A stretch of 64,000 bases of DNA from Megaleporinus macrocephalus (GCA_021613375.1 CM038722.1:24680441-24744440); one strand, 5' to 3'. Counted from the first letter of the stretch, positions 1-10,799 are shown. Program-made: numbers and translations. The notes: a model not told the origin generated them from the sequence alone.

Positions 1-250
1 GTTTTTCATTGGGAGTTACATGTTCTCCCCGTGCTTGACTGGGTTTCCTCCGGGTACTCCGGTTTCCTCCCACAGTCCAAACACATGCATTATAGGTTGA
101 TTGGTCACTCTTAATTGTCTGTAGGTGTGAGTGTGTGAGTGTCAGCCATGCAATGGACTGGGGAACTGTCCATGGTGTACCCTGCCTTCGCCTGATGATG
201 CTGGGATTGGCTCCAGCATCCCCTGGACCAGCAAAGACACTTAACCCTCT
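1..250 (+). repeat. V-SINE/LINE-tail-like repeat fragment
   Basis: The segment carries the fish repeat phrases 'gggtttcctccgggtactcc' and 'tcctcccacagtccaaacac', followed by a GATGGACTGG-like block and 'gctgggattggctccagc'. These belong to the body and tail of abundant teleost SINE/LINE-derived repeats. A related body lies at 28254-28432. The tRNA-like head is absent, so the copy is 5'-truncated or cut by the window edge. Family name is from memory. Confidence 0.6.
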
Positions 251-375
251 GCCCTCTAATATATATATTCACTGGTGTGTGTGTGTGTATGTGGGTGTTT
301 CACTGCACAGATGGGTTGAATATGGAGGTCAAATTCCTCTGTGTGTGAACACAAGTGGCAAATAGTATTAAATTT
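250..375 (+). repeat. tRNA-SINE 3' tail fragment
   Basis: The block 'gtgtttcactgcacagatgg' followed by 'ggaggtcaaattcctctgtg' and a 'gtggcaaata' end matches the 3' part of a tRNA-derived SINE common in otophysan fishes. It abuts the previous repeat with no gap. The head of a SINE of this general type is seen at 5460-5605. Confidence 0.5.
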
Positions 376-477
376 TACATTTGAAGAAAACTCAACTGAA
401 CTGTCAACTGACCCCAGCATTACAAAACAAAATAAAAGAGTACAGATGTGCTTCCTGTCTTTCTTCCCTTAAAAACA

Positions 478-955
478 AGGGTGTAGAATTAGCATGGACT
501 GAAGTGACATGTCCCCACCAATATCCAGTGATCATTGAATCGTCCCCACCAATTTGACTGACTGACCCCAATCAGTCAACGTCTCATTACCCTAGAGGTA
601 CAGAAAGGGTTAAATCAAGTTCTCTGCTAGAGTCCTGCCTTGCAGTAACATACATGGCCAGTAGGATTAGCTGTGCCTTTCCCTGCACTATGTGAGTAGC
701 GGCACCAAAACTGGAAGGAAAGCTTTCTAGTTATATATTACTGTGCAAGACTCAGGTGCAATGTGGGAGACACATGGGTGTAAAAAAAAGCGAGTGAGGA
801 TGGCAACAAAAAAAGCTATTTTTTAAAGAAATGTGTAAATCACTTAAAGTCTAGTTTACTAATGAAATATGTCCATCATAATAACGTTAATGAAGATGCT
901 TGGCTCTGGCACACAGCAAACAGCAGGCTAACATCATCTGTAGCTATGAATAACA
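478..955 (+). repeat. Dispersed repeat family A, copy 1
   Basis: About 480 bp that is clearly repeated at 41800-42335. Shared blocks include 'gtgtagaattagcatgga', 'gacatgtccccaccaatatc', 'cagaaagggttaaatca' and 'tccatcataataacgttaat'. The second copy has a short K-rich frame of the kind found at the start of hAT transposases, so a hAT-derived 5' end is possible but not shown. Confidence 0.7.
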
Positions 956-1900
956 AGCAATGTTTCTACTTTTATTAGTGATAATGTATAAGAGATGTCA
1001 CCTGCACTATATCTGAAGTAATGTTAAGTAATGGTTTGAAACTGGTTGAGCCTATGTCCTGTAGTTTAACTGAGACATTAAGAAAGATTTATTGTTTTTC
1101 TGTGATTGTTACTTTGTTGGCTTTATTGGTTAAATTCTAACAGCACGTAAAATGGCATATGTAGTATGTCAGTCCTTTATCATTTTATCATGGAGATCAA
1201 AAAAGATTAAAAAAGGGCGTGGTAAAAAAGGGTAGATTCATAGTACCCCACGAATATCAAGAGAAAATCTATGCACTTACTTAAAAACTATCTACACTGC
1301 TAAAGGTTTCACCAGTAACACTGTCACCACATGAACGTTTGGATGGCTTCATTATGGTGTCATGGATTTATCCCTCGCTCTACTATGATGTGTGGAATGA
1401 TGTCTTTTCAGTACAAACCTGTGACCGCAGCATTGGTAATGCAGTTGTAAAAATTGTATAGAAAATGATTTTATAACAATAAAATAATAATTTTTCAGCC
1501 TTTATGAACCAACTGGAAATGTCTGGACATCCATTTATCACTCAAAAATAATTTATTAATAATAATAAAAGTGAATTCTTTTGCATTACTACTTGCATTG
1601 TTGCTGAATAGTCTTCTACCACCACACAGACGCAGAATGGAGCTAGTAAATGGCGTCATTATTGATATTTCTGTACGGTAGGATCTGTTTGACAGCCCCG
1701 ATATTCAACTACTGCATAACGGACAAGTTAAGCCTAGAGACAAAGAAAATGAATGCATAAAATAGAAGGCTGTCCAAGGTCACGCAAGTCACAGAGGCTT
1801 TAAAAAAAAAATACAGGGCACACATCAAAAGACATAGTTACAAAGCCTGGCCTTTTTCTACTCCCTCGTTCCAGCCATTTGCAAGACTTCAAGTCAATAT
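956..1900. other. No recognisable feature
   Basis: AT-rich sequence with short poly-A runs and no convincing ORF or repeat boundary. Confidence 0.5.
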
Positions 1901-1902
1901 GC

Positions 1903-1960
1903 CTCTCTCTCCCTGTCTGTCTGTCTCTCTCTCTCTCGATTAAGAGGCATCTCTCTCCGA
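1903..1960. repeat. CT-rich low-complexity tract
   Basis: Runs of ctct and ctgt. The short ORFs on the other strand here (R/E-rich) are produced by this tract and are not genes. Confidence 0.8.
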
Positions 1961-2366
1961 GTACATCTCTCTCCGTGGCCGAGGCAGGTGGGTTGCTCTC
2001 TGCATGACACTAACAGCCTATGATGTGTAAAAAATGATCCGCCGGTTCTCGCAATGCGCTCTGAAGCCATGCAAGCGGCGTCAACAAACTTAAACGAGGA
2101 CTGACCCGTTCCTCCCGCAGCACAGAGGGGGGCCTTGAGACCAGCACTTTGAAACAGGTTAACGTGAGGCCACTCCACAGATCAAACCAACAGATCAGAA
2201 AAACAAAGCTGTGAGCAGAACGACTCTGACAGGTCTCTCTCAACAGCTCACTAGGTCCAGATTGAGCCCAAACCCAGAAACTTAGACTTAAAACTCTAAA
2301 CACAATCTCAAGAGAGTTTAAGACTCTGTGGCTAAATGAAAGCACTCAAGACCATGTTCTCTCTTC

Positions 2367-2747
2367 TGTTATGATTTTTGATGTTCCATAGCATATGGGG
2401 CCTGCTGATTGCTGCAGAGCTTGCGGGAAGGTCATGGCTTTGTGACCCCCGTCATTTGGGGCTTTTATGGCAGGCAACTCTAGGCTCGAGAACAAGACCC
2501 TGCAGCGTTATCTTTAGAACATCTATTCGAGAACCACTGTCCACCCAACAGAATTACGACTGTCCAGGTGTACAAGGGCCCGAAGGAGTAGGAAGGCAGG
2601 TCTATAAAAGACAATGCAGTTGGAGACACGATTGAGACCAGGATGTGAGAGCTCAGAGAAACGTCGGTACCACAGTCCAAAGAATAAAAGCTTTCTCTCT
2701 GAACTGGTCTCCCTCTTCATTCTGACGGCAACAACGAAGTTATGACA
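2367..2747 (+). mobile_element. Candidate solo LTR (381 bp)
   Basis: The segment begins TGTTATGA and ends TTATGACA, giving imperfect terminal inverted repeats with canonical TG...CA ends. Inside, in the right order, are a TATA box (tataaaag, near 2602) and a polyadenylation signal (aataaaag, near 2684). The flanks ctcttc and ctcctc are nearly but not exactly matching, so a target duplication is only suggested. No internal retroelement coding sequence adjoins it. It could be an unrelated promoter plus polyA coincidence. Confidence 0.4.
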
Positions 2748-2842
2748 CTCCTCAGCACTGATTCCTCTCACTCAAACCAATCACACAGCTATTACACTTG
2801 AAGCTCATGCATCAACAACATGGATCTAAATTGCAAATCTCG

Positions 2843-3345
2843 AAACGAGGGCTCTCCAAAGTCCAGCCCTTGGGCCAATTGCAGCCCGCAGACAGATTTT
2901 TATTGGCCCGTGGAATTACTTTACTGGAATTACATTATTGGTAGCCTGTCTGTACATATCAATCATTCCTTTCACCTGACGGTGGCAGCAGTCCATACAG
3001 GTATAGTACAGTTCAGCGTTGTGTTAGCCATCCAAGTTACCTAAACTTAAAAGCCATTATTTTTCTGGCTGGGCTCCTGAATGACGATGGATCGTCAAAA
3101 AAGCCAACACTGAGATCCAAGATGGATGTCAGAATATTTTTTCTCTTACAACATATAGTGTAATATAGTGTTGCTCTTATACCAAGAGACTATAGCAGTA
3201 ATGAAGGAGTTAAATATGAAGAGATGTTATGAACCAAAGCCTGGACATTATAGTAAATACTCAGGGGACGAGAGGACAGAGACACCTGGTCTCACAGCAG
3301 CAACTTTTCTTCAGGGCACGTGGGGCTCAGGAGATCCTGACCAGA
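2843..3345 (+). mobile_element. hAT (Charlie/GTF2IRD2-like) 5' fragment
   Basis: The left end has the pattern 'tccagcccttgggccaattg', followed by 'cagcccgcagacag', typical of fish hAT elements that begin with a 'ggcccgc' stretch. About 230 bp inside lies coding similarity to a BED-type finger. The right side is lost at about 3345, where a different repeat begins. Confidence 0.5.
3081..3300 (+). pseudogene. hAT transposase N-terminal remnant (BED-like)
   Basis: Two frames broken by stops together resemble the start of GTF2IRD2/ZBED-type hAT transposases: an early 'WMSEYFF' stretch, then 'YQETIAVMKELNMKR' followed by 'HYSKYSGDERTE'. In intact relatives this region is a BED zinc finger with a Cys pair before QETIAV and a His pair after it. 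Here the Cys positions read as L/Y and the His after MKR is C, so the zinc site is destroyed. In-frame stops confirm a dead copy. Nothing downstream of residue ~75 is retained. Similarity is judged by eye. Confidence 0.5.
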
Positions 3346-3377
3346 GCGAGTTATGAGGTTGCTATGCTAATCGCTAA

Positions 3378-3478
3378 GCAGTGACACTGAGGTGTTTAAA
3401 CACTCCAGCAGCAACCCTGCTGTGTCTGATTCACTCACACCAGCACAACACACCACCACCACATCAGTGTCACTGCAA
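3378..3478 (-). repeat. Palindromic teleost repeat B fragment
   Basis: The stretch with 'gaggtgtttaaacactccag' and 'caccagcacaacacaccacc' is the reverse complement of sequence at 36149-36256. This is a widespread fish repeat that often occurs as a long imperfect palindrome; only one arm is present here. Confidence 0.7.
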
Positions 3479-3955
3479 AGAAACTCATCATCAGCAAAAG
3501 GTTTAAAAGGTTTTCCACACTTTTCTCTGATGGTGAGTTTGTGAAAGAATGCTTAACTAAAGTGGTCAATATCACTTTATGCACAGCGACTGAGTGATAT
3601 ATAGTCTACATGAGGAACTGATGATACTTCACATCTTTTAAAGACTCAGGAATGTTAGAACACTTTAGTCGCAATATTTGGTTTTTCTACTGATTTGCCT
3701 GTGCTCAATAAAGTTCAATCGGAAATAATAGCATTTACGTCTTTATTGGCAAGGCGTTGCATATTACTACTGTGGAAGTCTTTAAAACCCCCTTCCATTT
3801 CAATGTGGCTCAGAGATGTCATGCATTTTCTTACTATGGAAAAGATAAGATCTACCTTGAAAGGTAATACTGCAACGTTTTATTCTAAGTGGAATCCTTA
3901 CTTTATTTTTTTCAATTCACTTCAGTTTATGCCGGCTGATTGAAGGGATTATTAT
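3479..3955. other. No recognisable feature
   Basis: Ordinary AT-rich sequence. An 82-codon plus-strand frame at 3695 has no recognisable motif. Confidence 0.5.
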
Positions 3956-3959
3956 TTTT

Positions 3960-4290
3960 ATTTATTTATTTATTTTTTTTGTGATTGGTAATAGGTTGAT
4001 GGGAGGGAAGGGTAGAAAAGGGAGGGAAAGGGAAGGGAAGGGAGTAAAGGGGAGGGGAAAGGAGGTGGGGCGGGTATAGGGGGAAAAAGGGGTAAAAGGG
4101 GAAAGAAATAATGTTGCTGGAGGGGATATTTGGCCTGTTCTGTGGGGCTGTCATTTTCGAAATGCATAGCTTTTTGTTCTTTCTGGTTATTGTTTTCATT
4201 TATTTTATTTTTTTTATCTCCTTTGGACAGTAACGTTATGTTAATTATTACTTTTGTTGTTGTATAGAAATGCATACAATAAAAAAAAGA
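3960..4290 (+). mobile_element. L1-like LINE 3' tail with G-rich tract
   Basis: A long purine tract on the plus strand (about 3998-4112, many GGG/GGGG runs) is followed by U-rich sequence and ends 'catacaataaaaaaaa'. A polypurine 3' UTR followed by a short A-rich end is typical of L1-type LINEs. A similar T-rich end with 'gtccaataaaaaaa' lies at 43740-43990. No L1 coding sequence is left, so the assignment is tentative. The proline-rich minus-strand ORF over this tract is a shadow. Confidence 0.35.
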
Positions 4291-4516
4291 TACAGGAATG
4301 TTGTTCATCACATGTTCAGACAAAGTTTGCAGTACATTGTAACATGTTTTACTCTGATGATCTCCTGCTGCTGCAATTACCTTAAAATTAAATAAATAAT
4401 TCTTCATTGTTCGGTACATTTGTGTTTTTTCATATTTGGAATACATGGTTATATGTAACCGTTGAATAATGCCTTTGAAAAGAGAGACCGGTCCTTAGGT
4501 ATTTTGCTGTTGTCCA

Positions 4517-4556
4517 ATCTGAGCCCCTTTGAAAAAAAGTTTGGGCCCCACTGCTC
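4517..4556 (-). repeat. hAT-like terminal sequence
   Basis: Reverse complement reads cagtggggcccaaacttttt, close to terminal repeats of fish hAT elements of the 'CAGGGGTCCCCAAAC' kind. No partner end was found with confidence. Confidence 0.35.
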
Positions 4557-5455
4557 TAAACACAAACTGTATTTTAACAAGCATCATTTAGCACACTTTG
4601 GTCACTGGCCTTCAAACTGCAACACCCTGATTACCAAGAAGTCTCACTCATGATGCTCTTGTGCAAACACTGTGAAGTTCTTGAGTGACACATACATTTA
4701 TTTTCAATAAATACATTTCTATTATTATCTTTTTCTATCTGCACTTTCTTTCCTTGTAGTGTTTCTCATTGTTTACTACGTGAACTGGGTCACATTTGTG
4801 TTGTGTATAGATGTTGTATTGTAAATGCTGTTTTGGGACAAACAACCCTTCACTTCAGTAAAATAAGAAAAACAATGCACACACTCATATACATTTAAAT
4901 ATGTAACATAGCCTCATTAAGCAAAAGCATACATATACATGTTTGCTGATGGTGTTTTGAATTTGTCATGTGAGTGTATGATGGATGCTCTGTAAGAGAT
5001 AAGCATGTTATAACTGTGTGTATTGTTTTAGTGAACAGAATCAGAGAGAGAACATGGTTTTGAGTGCTGTGTTTCATTTTGCCAGAGATTTTTATTTAAG
5101 TAATACAGTTTTTTACAACTGCTACCATCTATTTATCCAATCTGTAGTCACATTTTTAAAACTCTTAACACAGTAAACGCAACATCAGTCCTTGTTGGGC
5201 TATACCATTAATACAGTTCATGTTGTTTTTGCATTTAATGCAGTCATTTCACATTTTTCTGTACATACAAGCTCACCCAATAACAAAGTTCTGGATCTTT
5301 CTTGTCTTATTTATGAATGCTTCCACACAGCATATCACAACTGAAAAACCTAACGTTCAAAACCTTAAATATAATATAAAATGAATAGTTCTGCAAACCA
5401 GCGGGTGACGAGCTATTACTGTAATACACATAAAAGAGCTTATTCAGAGTTTGGT
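4557..5455. other. No recognisable feature
   Basis: AT-rich anonymous sequence; no supported ORF or repeat boundary. Confidence 0.5.
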
Positions 5456-5459
5456 CAGT

Positions 5460-5605
5460 GTGGGCACAGGAGCAGAGAGAGTGACAGAGGAAAGAAAGGT
5501 CAAGGGGACTTCAGTTGTGTTTTTTCTGTTGGTTCAGGGGATCTAACCAGTGATCTTCCAGTCCAGGGCCGGTTCCCTAACCTCCAGCCCACGAGTTAAC
5601 AGAAT
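5460..5605 (-). mobile_element. tRNA-derived SINE (head)
   Basis: Read on the minus strand, 'tggaggttaggga' (5574-5586) is an A-box-like element. It is followed by 'accggccctggactggaag' and, about 40 bp on, by 'ggttagatccc' (5538-5548), which matches the Pol III B-box consensus GGTTCRANYCC except at one position. Order and spacing fit a tRNA-derived SINE promoter. The body beyond the B-box is degenerate. Confidence 0.55.
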
Positions 5606-6104
5606 TCATTTGGATTATTACAAACTGGGATCATTTTCTACAACCAGTTTTTTTTTTTTTAAATGAGCTGACAATGTGGTTTCAGATGGGACCAAAAACA
5701 TTAATATCGCCTCCTTGTGTAGAACTAATCCCATCCAAATGGTTCTTAAGCAGTTCTGGCTTATACAGTTTGGAAATACTCTAATACCGACAGGTCTATA
5801 GCTTAAATAGTCACATTGTTCTTTACTTTGCGTCTTTCACTTTTTCAGTGACGTCTTCAGAAAGTTGTATAGCTTAACTCTTTGGGTTCTGAGGGCGTTT
5901 TCCTCCATCTTCTTAAAGCGTCCACCATGATCACAGTTTCAGATGTCAACTGAATGAAGAACAGTGGGTTTCCAATGTGAAGAGTAGGTCTTTAATAATT
6001 TCCTAAGTGTCCATTGGTCAATAAAATATAGTTGGAAACACGTATCCACCAATAACACACAGGGTGGAGGCACCACAACAGATGAAGCAGATGATGTGTA
6101 TTTC
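5606..6104. other. No recognisable feature
   Basis: Mixed sequence with a poly-T run at about 5649; nothing supported. Confidence 0.5.
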
Positions 6105-6950
6105 AACTGCATGTCAGCACTATATTATCACAAACATACTCTTGTAACGAATCAGAACACTCGGATGCAAAGGTGAGATCCATGAGCAGGCTTGTTTTTT
6201 GAATAACAGCAGAGAATGCAGAAATAACATAGAACTGAGCAGGGTGATGGAAGAGATATCCAGGAAACCAGGAAACCAAGGCAGCCTACCAGGGCAACCG
6301 GGTTAGCTACAGGAGCAGGTCGAGCAGAGTAGATGGGAAGCAGCCGTAGATGGTTTCCTGTCTGAACAGTGAATAGAGCAGTCCCCTCTGGCGTAGTGTT
6401 CTCCAGGAACGAAGTCCTGTCCAAGCAGTGCGTAGAACAGATCCCCTCAGCCGTACCGTTTTCTTCAGGACAGAAATCCTGTCCCAGCAGACGCAAAGAC
6501 CCTTTACATTAAAGGACTGTTCAGAATAGAGTCATAATAGCCCGTGGGCCAGCGAGTGGCACAGAGAGAGTGTAGACTGGACAATCCTCCCGTTGGCATT
6601 ACGTTGAGCTAACTCTTCACCAGATGGAGACGTAGAGCAGAGACAGTGGAGAGTTGACTGACCTTGAGCTCAGAACGAGAGAGATTGCACAGTAACGCTG
6701 ATGATCTTGACAGAGCTTGACTTGGAAGACGAAGGGAGTTGACTTGACAGAGTCCAGCATATCCTGACTGAACAAAGAAACAACAGGAGGACTGGTGCAT
6801 ACACAAACGTGTACATTCAGTACCACACACTGAGGGGAGAGTGAGGGGTTTGTAATCAGCACCAGGTGCATGTGTTCTAGGCTACCTTACTACTCCGGAG
6901 ACTGAGACCTCTGGTGGCGCTGAGCTGTGGTGCTTAAACTCTATTGATAG
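6105..6950 (-). repeat. LTR-like dispersed repeat
   Basis: The stretch 'tgtaacgaatcagaacactc', followed by 'ggatgcaaaggt' (6135-6167), is repeated in reverse orientation at 10715-10795, so it is a dispersed repeat. On the minus strand the end '...gttaca' resembles the ends of fish Gypsy-type LTRs, but similarity between the two copies continues ~45 bp beyond that point, so the boundary is unclear. At 6310-6490 there are two or three diverged ~62-bp units ('cccctcNgNcgta...tcctgtcc.agcag'). The 'ccggagactg.g.cctctg' motif at 6895-6918 recurs at 41653. The minus-strand ORFs (114, 73 and 84 aa) have no recognisable domain. Confidence 0.4.
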
Positions 6951-7084
6951 AAACATGGAGAAAATTTCAATTTGACATGTGGGTGCAATTGAATGTTATT
7001 GGAAATGCAGATGTCTGAGTCTTTAATCTATGCATATCTCTGTGAAATAACGCAGCCTATATTAGATTAGAACAGGCTATTAAT

Positions 7085-7963
7085 TATTATAATAATAATA
7101 ATAATAATAATAATAAGTTCAATTTATATAGCGCCTTTCTCATACCCAATGACGATTTACATCGAGAGTGTAATAATAATAAGAAAAAAAATCTGTGAGC
7201 AGTAAAGTAAAAGTAGAAAAGTACTGAGAAAAGAGGTACGTGTTAAGTTGAGTTTTGAATGAAGAGAGTGAGTGACAGTCACAAGGAGAGTAATGAGTTC
7301 CACAGTTTGGGGGCCATATGAACTGATTTTTTAGAACAAGTGAGTATTCTAGCTGCTGAGTTTTGTACGTATTGAAGGGGATGGATAGCTTTGTTTGGAA
7401 TGCCAATAAGTAGAGAGTTACAGTAGTCTAATCGGGATGATACTAATGCATGGACCAGAGTTTCAGTATCTTTAATGGAGAGTAAGGGTCTAAGACGAGA
7501 AATATTATGGAAATTAAAAAAAGCTGATTTTATCAGAGCCTTAATGAGTGTTTCGAAAGAAAGGACAGAGTCAAAGAGTACACCTAAGTTACAGACAACT
7601 GGTAAAGGTTTTACAGTTACACCATCAAAGTTAAGAGAAAAGTCAGTGACATGAGAAACCACAGACTTGGGGCCAACAAATAAGATTTCAGTTTTATCAG
7701 TGTTTAGTTTTAGATAATTTCTCTTCATCCTTCATGGATACAAGACATTAAGGCAGGGGGTGGCAGGTTAGTGGACCTTTCAGTGCTGTATCATCAGCAT
7801 AACAGTGAAAATGAAGTCCATGATGGCGGATAATTTGACCTAGAAGTAACATGTAGATGATAAAGAGTAGAGGACTAAGGACTGATCCCTGGGGAACACC
7901 TTGTGTAACTGTACTGATTGTAGACTTGTGCTTACCAAGGGCAACAAATTGAAATCTATTAGA
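7085..7963 (-). mobile_element. L2/Maui-type LINE, 5'-truncated 3' fragment
   Basis: The minus strand encodes the palm of an L2-type reverse transcriptase and the C-terminal region after it, and ends in 'ggcgctatataaattgaact' followed by (ATT)n (7087-7115), the microsatellite-type 3' end of CR1/L2 elements. The 5' side stops abruptly at about 7963 against a (TA)n tract, as expected for a 5'-truncated insertion. Confidence 0.85.
7140..7960 (-). pseudogene. L2-type reverse transcriptase fragment
   Basis: Read on the minus strand, the sequence gives in order: the 'QGVPQGSV' turn (7886-7912), 'YADD' catalytic motif (around 7790-7802), then 'KLNTDKTEILFVGPK' at the start of the longest open frame (7279-7728, 149 codons), 'NLGVLFDS', 'SRLDYCNSLL' and 'QNSAARI'. 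These are standard landmarks of L2/Rex1-like LINEs. A disruption separates the YADD segment from the 149-codon frame, and a second frame change near 7280 separates it from the 'LWNSL...SLSSFKTQL' tail (7140-7406). The endonuclease domain is missing. The element would have made an RT for target-primed reverse transcription; this copy cannot. Confidence 0.85.
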
Positions 7964-7995
7964 AATATATATATATATACATACATATATATAGA
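7964..7995. repeat. (TA)n/(CATA)n microsatellite
   Basis: Alternating TA at the 5' edge of the truncated LINE. Confidence 0.8.
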
Positions 7996-8091
7996 ATAAA
8001 TCTATGGAAATCTGTTAGAAATACATATTAATTAATATATTAATAATATATTAATTCATGAGATACTTTTGTACACTGTAAATGTTAGCAG

Positions 8092-8198
8092 CAGGGCTGT
8101 GCCATATCGTATCGTATACAATAATATCACCAACATGTTTGAATATCGTGAATGATATTATACCCTAAAATATAGTGCCATATCACCCATCCCTAATT
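8092..8198. mobile_element. Short hAT-type MITE
   Basis: Ends 'agggctgtgccatatcgtat' and 'gccatatcacccatccct' form imperfect terminal inverted repeats related to those of the 8426-8604 element. Confidence 0.45.
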
Positions 8199-8425
8199 AT
8201 CACATCAGGGTACTACTTTTTACTGTTTTACTGTAGCAAAATTCACACTTTTCTCATTTCCCATTATATATCTACTAGAGACAGATTTTATCTGCTCAGT
8301 ATCATTCACTTTACTTCAGTCCTGGATATATGGAGGTATTTGGAGTGCATTTTTTAGTATCGTGACATTCTGGATCATTGATTGTGTTACAATCTGATAA
8401 ATTCTTGTATTTTTAATATCTCAGT

Positions 8426-8604
8426 TAGGGGTGTGCCATATCATATCGTATGCAATAATAAAATTAAATTTTCATTTTGTTGCAATAGTGTATTCCTGAT
8501 TTTTTTTTATTCAATGTTTTGTCATATCGCCAAGAGTATCATTATCACAAAAATACCATGAAATATCGTGATAATATTGCAGGGCCATATCGCCCACCCC
8601 TAGT
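8426..8604. mobile_element. Short hAT-type MITE (179 bp)
   Basis: Left end taggggtgtgccatatcata and right end atatcgcccacccctag are inverted repeats of the TAGGGGTG(T/G)GC(C/G)ATAT type seen in fish non-autonomous hAT elements. The interior is AT-rich and non-coding. With the 8092 copy it may be one composite element. Flanks do not give a clean 8-bp duplication. Confidence 0.6.
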
Positions 8605-9230
8605 TAACAGTATACTTTACTACCATGTTGTAAACAAGTTCACTTATTTTTTATAACAAATTGGTATTTTATGCATGAAATTGTGTGAAGAGGAGGCAAC
8701 TTAGTAGTTAACAACATACAGAGTAACTGCTAAATCAATGCGATACAATTCTTTAATGTACAATTACACATACAATATTATAACCATTCAATTGAACACT
8801 GTTAGAGAACATGCAGCTCAACTGTTTTTCATTGCATCTGTATTACATTACATTACTACTTTGCGTCCAAAGGAATTATGGTAGAATACAATAGCATATT
8901 AAGTGTAAACAGCTTTATTGCTGCAGAGTGAATAGGGTGCAAACATGTTGATGTTTAACAAAGTTAAATAAAAGTACCTACAGTATAGAGGGGGTTTATT
9001 TTAAAACCTCAGTGTTACACTAGAAACAAGTGAGAATGGGGTGGTGATGGTGGAATGGGTGCACCAAACAATATTTAAACTTACTCCAACCTACTAATCT
9101 GAATATTTTGGGACAATCAGAATGATTTTTATGCAAGCACTGCATAGACAAATGCGACTGAAGGAACTGTTTACGCAGCAGTGAGATATAGATGGTACAA
9201 ACAGTATGCTAGGGTTTTGGTTTTCTTGAA
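8605..9230. other. No recognisable feature
   Basis: AT-rich anonymous sequence. Confidence 0.5.
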
Positions 9231-9379
9231 ATATTCATGTGGCTCCTAGGCTGCAGAGAAGTTCCTGTAGAGCTTTGCTCATTTGCAGCTACTATTCTTA
9301 AAACTCTGCACCCCTTCATAGTAGGCTCTCGGTGATTATGACCAGAATAGCAATGCTAATTGTTTAATAAGCTCCATTT

Positions 9380-9540
9380 GTGCGACTTCAAAGAGCTTTT
9401 TTTTTTTCCTCCTGCATAATATTTCCCATAAGATCAAAGCTTTATCACCATGCTGAACAAATGGCCTTGGCTGCAGAGCCTGCTCTCAATGCACTAAAAC
9501 ATAGCGAAGAAGTCAATCTCATCACTGTAGCCTAATTCAA
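9380..9540. promoter_or_regulatory. Candidate conserved non-coding block
   Basis: A non-repetitive block with balanced base composition containing 'aagatcaaagctttatc' (a TCF/LEF-like AGATCAAAG core) and 'acaaatggccttggctgcag'. It looks like a non-coding element rather than a repeat, but only comparison with another fish genome could show conservation. Confidence 0.2.
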
Positions 9541-10120
9541 CGTAACCTTAGCGCGGGATGCGTGATCGTGATTTGCTTTGACGCGCGAGTGATGGGACTG
9601 TTGTTGAATTTGAAACGCTGTAGGATCGCTAGAATCGATATGCCTTTTTTCGAGCATCCCTCATGGAGAATATAATTTTACACCACATCAAAACTGGGTA
9701 GCAGAACGTAATCCATATTCCATTGTGGAGGAATCAAAGGACTCTTTTTCTTCACAAATGATCAGATAACAAAACCGCGCCAGACAAGGTGCTTGATATA
9801 CTTAGGTTTCTAATCGATGCCTGAGTTTTAAACAATGGTTTAGCCAGAAATCTCAGTTTACACAGTTAAAACGAACGTAGTTGATCAGCCAAGAGGTGTG
9901 TGATGAATTTAGAGGGTATATTGAGTTTTGGGCTGGTGATCGTGCCAACAGGTAATAGCTCTATGCAAACATTACATTGATTTCATTTTGCTGCCAGAAT
10001 TTTTTTCCCGTCTCAGAAACTAAGAAATGTACTGACTGTAGCCTCCCGCTACTGACTCATGCGTCTGTGGACATGTGAAGGCTCGTGGGAAAGGCTGGAC
10101 TTGCAGTAAGAGAGACTACT
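9541..10120. other. No recognisable feature
   Basis: Unique-looking sequence without a supported gene. Confidence 0.4.
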
Positions 10121-10121
10121 T

Positions 10122-10680
10122 TGACTATAAATAGTTGGGACTATGTGGCTGTTATGTGTGCAGCAGGGTTAGCTGTCACTCTGCGCTGTGTGGTGGGGTA
10201 AGTTTGCAGTGCTAGTGTCTATGTGTGTATGTAAAAAGTATGTAAAACTGTTGACCTGCCCCGCGCTGCTGTGGCTCGACAATGGCTGGCAAGGATGCCT
10301 TGAGGACGTGCCGGCGGAGCAGCAAGGCGACTTGACGTTGTTGACTGGTTCAGCCCAGCGATGCTTCATGAAAGAGTTGCTGGTCGACGCTGAGAGTCAG
10401 CGCTCCAGTAAACACGTGCAGAGTAGGCAGAGGAATCGGAAAGAGGCCAAGGATGCGACACTGCCGTTGCCACCGCTTGACAGCGAGAGCTGCAAAGAGT
10501 TCTACTGCGAATGAGGAGGCGGTTGCAGTGTTCAACCTCTCTGCGCCCCAAGGGAGGGCTATGGTAAACGTGGCCGCCCCAGGGACTCTGCTCAGACTTT
10601 GCTGGCTTGCTGGAATGGCTGGTAATGAGAGGAAGGCTTTGTTTTCCTCATTTAAAATGGATATGTCCATAAATAAATCT
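10122..10680 (+). other. Possible short transcription unit (TATA to polyA signal)
   Basis: A good TATA box, tataaata (10125-10132), stands about 60 bp before a 108-codon ATG frame (10188-10514), and an AATAAA signal lies at about 10671, before 'tctcagttttaac'. The stretch between has higher GC than its surroundings. The frame has no recognisable domain; it is Cys- and Lys/Arg-containing with no signal peptide I can support. It could be a small gene, a lncRNA, or the U3-R part of an LTR. Two minus-strand frames of 106 and 61 codons also overlap it, which weakens any coding claim. Confidence 0.25.
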
Positions 10681-10714
10681 CAGTTTTAACATTAGATGTG
10701 TTGCATTTGTACTA

Positions 10715-10795
10715 CATTCACCTGTACCTTTGCATCCGAGTGTTTTGATTCGTTACAGGAGTATTTTTGTGATAATATAGTGCTGACATGCAGTA
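10715..10795 (+). repeat. Partner of the 6105-6172 repeat
   Basis: 'cctttgcatccgagtgtttt' and 'gataatatagtgctgacatg' are the reverse complement of 6105-6172 with a few differences, about 75 bp in all. Confidence 0.75.
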
Positions 10796-10799
10796 CTAT

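Noticed and set aside
3966..4446. 158-codon proline-rich minus-strand ORF
   Set aside because: Its proline stretch is the complement of the G-rich tract and the rest has no motif; better explained as a LINE-like 3' tail.
6152..6496. 114-codon minus-strand ORF in the LTR-like repeat
   Set aside because: Lies inside a dispersed repeat with internal ~62-bp duplications; no retroelement or host domain seen.
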